Part shown: piece after piece, positions 49,993 to 54,348 of the stretch
Numbering within the stretch: position 1 is the stretch's first letter
Layout: each line of letters begins with the position of its first letter
Source of the DNA: Bryobacterales bacterium
GTDB lineage: Bacteria > Acidobacteriota > Terriglobia > Bryobacterales > Bryobacteraceae
Length of the DNA: 54,348 nucleotides
NCBI GenBank assembly: GCA_003164035.1
Contig: PLRS01000096.1
Location: forward strand, 1 to 54,348
Reading direction: 5' to 3'
Position numbers and translations under genes: made by a program
Notes under the pieces: generated by a model
Told to the model about the DNA's origin: nothing
What the model saw: only the letters and a program-made list of their open reading frames with translations
The model's database searches: none

Positions 49993-51159
49993 TTACAACC
50001 TCCCTCGCAAGCGCCTCAGGCCTTCGGTGAAGTCGGCCGGATTGGTCAACAGGCTGGCAACCAGATAGGCCTCGGTCTCGAAATCGTAGAAGAAACCCGG
50101 CTGCAGAAGCACGTTATCGAGATCGAGCAGCTCCAGCGCCCATTCTTCTTCGCCGCGGGTAACCGGTACCCGAATGACGCAGTACCACCCGCCCTCGACC
50201 GCCAGAATTCCACCCGCGCTGCCTTCGAGGCAGGTTCTGGCGCTGGCCAGGTTTTGGGCGGTGCGGACGCGGATCTGTTCGGCCACTTCTTCGCCAAAAC
50301 GGAGGAGCCGGGCGGCGGCGCACTGCACCGGCGCGCTCACCGATAGATAGGTATCGGCAATCCATTCCAGCCCCTCCAGCGCCTGGCGCCGCAATGGGTC
50401 CGGACCGCCGGCCACGATCCAACCCAGTTTCATCTGGGGCAGGCCGGCCACTTTGGAAAGGCCGCTGAGCGAAAACGCCAGACAATCTTCCACCGCGGCC
50501 ACCATGCCGATGCGCTCCGCGTCCGGCGCAAAGGCGTAATCGGCGAACACTTCGTCGGAAATCAGGGCCAGTCCCCGCGTGGCGCAAAGCCGCTCCAGGA
50601 CTTTGAGTTCGCTGCGCTTCAGGAACGATCCGGTCGGGTTGTTGGGATTCACCACAACGATGGCCCGAGTGCGGTCATTCGGCATCTGCTCCAGGGTTTC
50701 GAGATCGATGCCCCAACCTCCTTGGTACACCAGAGGGTACTGCCGAATGGAAACCGATTCCATTCGGGCTAGAAACTCGAATAGAGGATAGGACGGCCGG
50801 GGAACCAGCACCTCGTCCCCGGGATTGCACAGCAATTTGAATAGATATGCGTAAGCCTCGCTGGTACTTGCGGTTAGCAGGATTTGGGCAGGCTCGACCG
50901 AAAGCCCGCGAGCGTTGTAATATTGCGCCACCGCGTGGCGGGCGGGGCTTGATCCGCGCGGATCCGGATCATAGTGAAGAACGTCGTTCCCGGCGAAGGA
51001 TTCCACGATTTTGGGTGGATATTCGAGCCCAGCCCGAGTCGGATTCGATTCGGTCAGATCCAAAATCGGCTCTGCCGCCCGGCGCTTGCCCCGCAGTAGC
51101 TGAGTGAGCCGATTCGGGACGGGTTCCCACTCCAGTCGTGTAGAGAAAATCGGCCCCAT
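49993..51159 (-). CDS. PLP-dependent class I/II aminotransferase
   Basis: 388 residues. Fold-type-I aminotransferase: NPNNPTGSF, SDEVFADYAF and the PLP lysine in SLSGLSKVAGLPQMKLGW. The N-terminal LTESNPTRAGLEYP and the C-terminal NVLLQPGFFYDF point to a branch often annotated as alanine/aspartate-type or LL-DAP-type aminotransferases; substrate not determined. Starts at TGATG overlap with the DUF2252 gene and is the last gene of the sixA operon. Confidence 0.9.
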   Translation of the reverse strand: MGPIFSTRLEWEPVPNRLTQLLRGKRRAAEPILDLTESNPTRAGLEYPPKIVESFAGNDVLHYDPDPRGSSPARHAVAQYYNARGLSVEPAQILLTASTSEAYAYLFKLLCNPGDEVLVPRPSYPLFEFLARMESVSIRQYPLVYQGGWGIDLETLEQMPNDRTRAIVVVNPNNPTGSFLKRSELKVLERLCATRGLALISDEVFADYAFAPDAERIGMVAAVEDCLAFSLSGLSKVAGLPQMKLGWIVAGGPDPLRRQALEGLEWIADTYLSVSAPVQCAAARLLRFGEEVAEQIRVRTAQNLASARTCLEGSAGGILAVEGGWYCVIRVPVTRGEEEWALELLDLDNVLLQPGFFYDFETEAYLVASLLTNPADFTEGLRRLRGRL

Positions 51160-52220
51160 CAGCCCTTGCCGTACTCTTCGAAATCGGCCTGGACGGCTTT
51201 CCGCATCTTGTGCGCCGCGGCCAACAGCCAGCCGCGCGGGCGCTTTTTCAGGTCCTCCAGCACCACGCGCGGCTTCACCGAGCCCAGGTGAACGTTGGCG
51301 GTTTCAAAACCCATGGCGTGCAGCAGCTTGATTTCATCGCGATTCTCCGGCAACGAAGCCAGCTCGATGCGGGAGCAGTCCGGCGCGAGCCGCCGCACGA
51401 TCCAGCGCTTCTGCAGGCGGACGAACGGATCGGGGCAGCGCACGGCTTTGTCTATGATTTCCTGATAGCGAATCGGAGCGGTGCCGCCGCCGCGACTGGC
51501 CCAGACGCAGGCCGAAGGAGCCAGGGCTTTGGCTTCGCGGGCGAGCGATCCGCCGCGCCAATCGGCCACCGCGACAAAACGCTGCCGGCCCAGGCTGCCC
51601 AACCCGGCCACGCGGTGCGAAACCTTCCAATGCAGTCCCTTTTCCGGCATCATGCGGGCAATGGCCTTCATCGCGCCCGCGGGCGGTTCGCCGGTCGCCT
51701 CCGGCAAGGCGTGCAGCTTTTCCCAATACCTTTCCGGTTCGTGCAATCGCGCCACGGCCATTTCCCGCAGCACGGGGTGATTTTCGGCCAGCACGAAGGC
51801 GCGGCCGGCGGCTTCCAGCCCGTCCCTATAACCTCTTAATATCGCTTCGACTCCGGCCTTTTCTCCACAGGTCATTTCCGCCAGCAAGCCGCTGGTGGCA
51901 AGGCGAATCAGGTCGTTGGTGTAGGGCATGGTCCAGGTTTCGTCGAAGTCGTTGATGCCCCAGATCAGGCGGCCTTCGATGTCGCGCCAGGTCCCGAAGT
52001 TCTCCACGTGGAGATCGCCCACCGCCAGCACGGAAGGGGCGCGCGCCGCCTCGCCCACAGTGCCCGCCCAGATCTGCGCCCAGCGGTAATAGGTCGCCCG
52101 CAAGAAGGGGAAGACGGCCAGGCGCATCTGCTCGTGCTTGAAGCGCAGGTCGCCGTCGAGAAGAGTCAGGTGGCGCGCGAGCCAGGTCTCGTAGCGCTCG
52201 GTAGCTTTAGAGATGGTCAT
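51159..52220 (-). CDS. DUF2252-family protein
   Basis: 353 residues. Protein-kinase-like/phosphotransferase-like fold family. Diagnostic VGDLHVENFGTWRDIEGRLIWGINDFDETWTMPYTNDL, where the His and Asp residues resemble the catalytic loop of the aminoglycoside-phosphotransferase fold. Function is not known. It starts directly at the stop of sixA and overlaps the aminotransferase gene. Confidence 0.88.
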   Translation of the reverse strand: MTISKATERYETWLARHLTLLDGDLRFKHEQMRLAVFPFLRATYYRWAQIWAGTVGEAARAPSVLAVGDLHVENFGTWRDIEGRLIWGINDFDETWTMPYTNDLIRLATSGLLAEMTCGEKAGVEAILRGYRDGLEAAGRAFVLAENHPVLREMAVARLHEPERYWEKLHALPEATGEPPAGAMKAIARMMPEKGLHWKVSHRVAGLGSLGRQRFVAVADWRGGSLAREAKALAPSACVWASRGGGTAPIRYQEIIDKAVRCPDPFVRLQKRWIVRRLAPDCSRIELASLPENRDEIKLLHAMGFETANVHLGSVKPRVVLEDLKKRPRGWLLAAAHKMRKAVQADFEEYGKG

Positions 52221-52718
52221 TTAATCTCCGCTGACGGCCGGCGTCAGCATCCATTTCAGCACGCCATTTGGCTCAGGGCTCAGATTTTGGCAGTCGATGC
52301 GTACCAGCGCGGCTTTCTTCATATCCACGTCCAGGGCCGGGGAGCGCAGCAGGAATGCCACCAGCGAACCGACCAGCGGTCCGTGGGTGGCCAGCAGGAT
52401 GGCGTCTTCGCCGTGCCGCTGGCGAATTACGTCCCAGGCGTCGCGCGGCGAAGCCATCGGTTCGAGCGCCGTGGTTTCCACGATTTTGCCCTGATAACCC
52501 AACGCCTGCGCCGCCATGTCTGCCGTCTCCAGGGCGCGCCGGTACGGGCTGGAGAGAATCAGGCTGGGGGCGACCCCGGCCGCGCGCGCCCGCTTCAGCA
52601 CGCGGCGCAGTTTTGTCCTGCCCTCGTCGGTGAGCGTGCGTTCCGGGTCGGACATGCCCGGGCGAGCGTCTTCGGCAATGGCGTGGCGTAGGAGGTAGAT
52701 GGAAACGGGATCGGCCAT
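52221..52718 (-). CDS. sixA: Phosphohistidine phosphatase SixA-like
   Basis: 165 residues from ATG at 52718. Histidine-phosphatase superfamily: YLLRHAIAED (catalytic His), the SPYRRALETADM box, and the second histidine in LLATHGPLVGSLV. Length and wording fit SixA, which removes phosphate from His-containing phosphotransfer proteins. Stop abuts the start of DUF2252. First gene of a three-gene operon. Confidence 0.88.
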   Translation of the reverse strand: MADPVSIYLLRHAIAEDARPGMSDPERTLTDEGRTKLRRVLKRARAAGVAPSLILSSPYRRALETADMAAQALGYQGKIVETTALEPMASPRDAWDVIRQRHGEDAILLATHGPLVGSLVAFLLRSPALDVDMKKAALVRIDCQNLSPEPNGVLKWMLTPAVSGD

Positions 52719-52839
52719 GCAACCAGTGTATGACGCTACTTCCGGTCTTGCCGGGTCAATCCGTGCGTCTTGATTGCGTACAGTGGCACGGCGCGGCATG
52801 CGGCGCACCCGACCCGATCGAGTGGATTCGCGGCCTGCT

Positions 52840-53349
52840 TCACTGCTCGGGGCAGCTCGGTTCCGGAGGCCTTTTTTCTGCCACTGGCCGTCGGCTCTCT
52901 CCCGCCTTGCGGATCGCGTCAACGTCGGCGAGGTCTTGCGGTCTGCCACCGGCCAGTTTCGCAGCGATCAGGTCCTCGCGGGAAATGAACCTCGCCTTCA
53001 ATCCGCTCGCCGGATCGATGACATCCTCAACGCGGCGCCGCCATGCCGCATCGAACTCAACGCCGGGAATCGCCGTGAGAATGTCGACACTAACCGGCTC
53101 ACGGCCCATACGAAAGAAAGGGCCGGGCTCCGCGAAATCGGCCGAGGTCAACCCCAGAAGCGGCGCTCCGAATTGCGCCAGGGCCGCGAAAACCGCCTTC
53201 GCGTTATTCGCGTCGGCCTTCACCAGAATATCGAGGTCTTTGGTCGCCCGCGGCTGCGCATGAATGGAGACGGCGTAAGCCCCCACCACAAGATACTTAA
53301 CGCGGTGCGCGTTCAAAATGGACAAGAGTTCTTTGAAGTCTGGGTACAT
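52840..53349 (-). CDS. Nucleotidyltransferase (MNT/AbiEii-like)
   Basis: 169 residues. NTP-transferase fold with YLVVGAYAVSIHAQPRATKDLDILVKADANN, which has the GxxA and the DLDI pair of metal-binding aspartates. The second half has VDILTAIPGVEFDAAW and FISREDLIAAKLAGGRPQDLADVDA. Such proteins lie in TA-like MNT/HEPN or AbiE modules, but no HEPN or AbiEi protein is present. It overlaps the 66-residue gene by 53 bases. Confidence 0.88.
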   Translation of the reverse strand: MYPDFKELLSILNAHRVKYLVVGAYAVSIHAQPRATKDLDILVKADANNAKAVFAALAQFGAPLLGLTSADFAEPGPFFRMGREPVSVDILTAIPGVEFDAAWRRRVEDVIDPASGLKARFISREDLIAAKLAGGRPQDLADVDAIRKAGESRRPVAEKRPPEPSCPEQ

Positions 53350-53497
53350 CTGGAACCGCGCCCTTCATCGCATAGTGTTCTTGGGTGAGTTCGGAAACCG
53401 CCGCGACCCGCTCATGCACCGGGCGGCTCTGCCAATACCGGTATTCGTCAGCCTTCATTTCATCGAAGTTGGCGTATTTGCGGATGGTCTTGTCCAT
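53297..53497 (-). CDS. Small partner protein of the nucleotidyltransferase
   Basis: 66 residues: KTIRKYANFDEMKADEYRYWQSRPVHERVAAVSELTQEHYA then VPRLQRTLVHF. I have seen this small protein type next to such nucleotidyltransferases; its function is unknown, and an antitoxin or adaptor is possible. The large overlap (53 bases) implies coupled expression. Confidence 0.8.
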   Translation of the reverse strand: MDKTIRKYANFDEMKADEYRYWQSRPVHERVAAVSELTQEHYAMKGAVPDVPRLQRTLVHFERAPR

Positions 53498-53691
53498 GCG
53501 TTGTTTGTAGCACGAGGGCAGGGAAGCTGCAAACCCATAGCGACAAGTGTCCAGAAGCGGTCCTTTTTAGGATGGCCTCCCCCTTCCGACAAAGCCGCCT
53601 TACCGCAAAGCCGAACAGATCAGCGGCAGACCCGTTTCACGTCCACGATGTGCCATGCTGCCAGAGTGGGATATTTTGTCATACTTAAAGC

Positions 53692-53925
53692 ATGGTTCAG
53701 AAAATCGCCGTCACGTTGGATCAAAGAACCGTCGCCGATCTCGACCGCTGGGTCAGAGAGGGCAGGTACCCGAACCGGAGCCGGGCGCTGCAATCAGCCG
53801 TGAACCTTTTAAGCGAGCGGGAGAAACGGACCCGGCTGGCGCGCGAGTTGGCCAAGATCGACCCAAAAGAGGAAGTGCGGTTGGCCGAACAGGGTTTGGG
53901 TGACCACGCTTGGCCCGCATACTGA
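53692..53925 (+). CDS. MazE/CopG-like antitoxin
   Basis: 77 residues. MVQKIAVTLDQRTVADLDRWVREGRYPNRSRALQSAV is a ribbon-helix-helix DNA-binding domain. The C-terminal 30 residues are acidic and would bind the toxin. Its stop lies within the start of the MazF gene (16-base overlap). Confidence 0.88.
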   Translation: MVQKIAVTLDQRTVADLDRWVREGRYPNRSRALQSAVNLLSEREKRTRLARELAKIDPKEEVRLAEQGLGDHAWPAY

Positions 53926-54245
53926 GAGGCGAAGTCTACTGGGCGGACCTGAACCCGGTCCGAGGCCGCGAGCAGGCCGGATTGCGGCCCGTTCTTGTTC
54001 TCAGCCACGATTTGTTCAACCGGAAGTCGGAGACCGTAATCGCCATGGCGATTACCAGTCAGGCGCAAAAAGCCGGATTCCCTTTGACGATGGCGCTTCC
54101 CACGGAGATGCTGCCCAAGTCCTCATGGGTGAAGATATCGCAAATTCGGACAATTTCCATTGATCGTCTTGGCAAAAGGATTGCGGCCCTCAGCCCTGAG
54201 ATGCTGGACCAGTTGATCGACGGGTTGCTGGAGCTGATTGGCTAG
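53910..54245 (+). CDS. mazF: MazF/PemK-type endoribonuclease toxin
   Basis: 111 residues, TTG at 53910. MazF fold: ILRGEVYWADLNPVRGREQAGLRPVLVLSHDLFN, then TVIAMAITSQAQKAGFPLTMALPTEMLPKSSWVKISQIRTISIDRLGK. The RPV and K-x-S-x-V-x-x-x-Q-I-R boxes used for RNA binding are present. Pairs with the RHH antitoxin. Confidence 0.92.
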   Translation: MARILRGEVYWADLNPVRGREQAGLRPVLVLSHDLFNRKSETVIAMAITSQAQKAGFPLTMALPTEMLPKSSWVKISQIRTISIDRLGKRIAALSPEMLDQLIDGLLELIG

Positions 54246-54348
54246 TCTAGAGGAGAGCCCAAGCGCTGCGAGCCCTTCGATTACCTGAAAGCCGCTGTCG
54301 TGGCTGACGCGTGTTGCAACCGGGCCGACGCTCGGCGCAGGCGGGCTG

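Overview
The window is high-GC bacterial chromosome, most likely from Acidobacteriota of the Bryobacterales/Solibacter type. This is inferred from the protein style, from a C-terminal domain resembling the Solibacter-specific TIGR03437 family, from dispersed REP palindromes with a RAYT transposase, and from many small toxin-antitoxin (TA) pairs. No rRNA, tRNA, CRISPR array or prophage was seen. Genes are close-packed on both strands, mostly as short operons with ATGA, GTGA or TAGTG overlaps.

Layout. 0-6 kb: 3' part of topA, an HTH remnant, then a minus-strand thrC-tldD-membrane protein operon. 6-8 kb: accessory genes including a DUF1828-like pair. 8-17.4 kb: S9 peptidase, BrnT/BrnA, manC, lepB, two half-size EamA-type transporters, an antitoxin with a broken PIN toxin, an SDR, a RAYT element with 43-bp inverted ends, tryptophanase and a thiE-like gene. 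17.3-19.4 kb: PadR-led membrane operon. 19.5-25.7 kb: DUF433/DUF5615 pair, PfkB kinase, GT-C-like membrane protein, YbjQ, a dapF-like gene lacking both catalytic cysteines, a nucleotide-sugar dehydrogenase and a RodZ-type HTH. 25.7-35.2 kb: Gfo/Idh/MocA oxidoreductase, a GH5-like protein without catalytic glutamates, a di-heme peroxidase-like enzyme, rhomboid, metallophosphoesterase, processive GT2 and amidohydrolase. 35.4-41.4 kb: FRG-domain gene, second DUF433/DUF5615 pair, ArsR-SRPBCC operon with its own operators, acs, YjbQ and a VapC pair. 41.4-42.9 kb: a gene-free, repeat-rich stretch with 10-bp-phased TGTGCATTYY motifs. 42.9-54.3 kb: membrane Fe-S oxidoreductase, UXS-like epimerase, AI-2E family transporter, ruvX-mltG, VapBC, aminotransferase-DUF2252-sixA, a nucleotidyltransferase pair and MazEF.

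How it works together. The core is housekeeping (topA, lepB, acs, ruvX, mltG, thrC) mixed with surface-glycan genes (manC, EamA pair, UDP-sugar dehydrogenase, UXS, GT2, GT-C). Into this are set at least seven small TA-like modules, two TA remnants, and several families of short palindromes. Three of the palindromes begin exactly at the TAG stop of the preceding gene. The points most worth a second look are the phased decamers at 41.5-41.8 kb, the double Cys-to-Ser dapF, the RAYT/REP system, the degenerate GH5 protein, and the tryptophanase with a TPL-like backbone.
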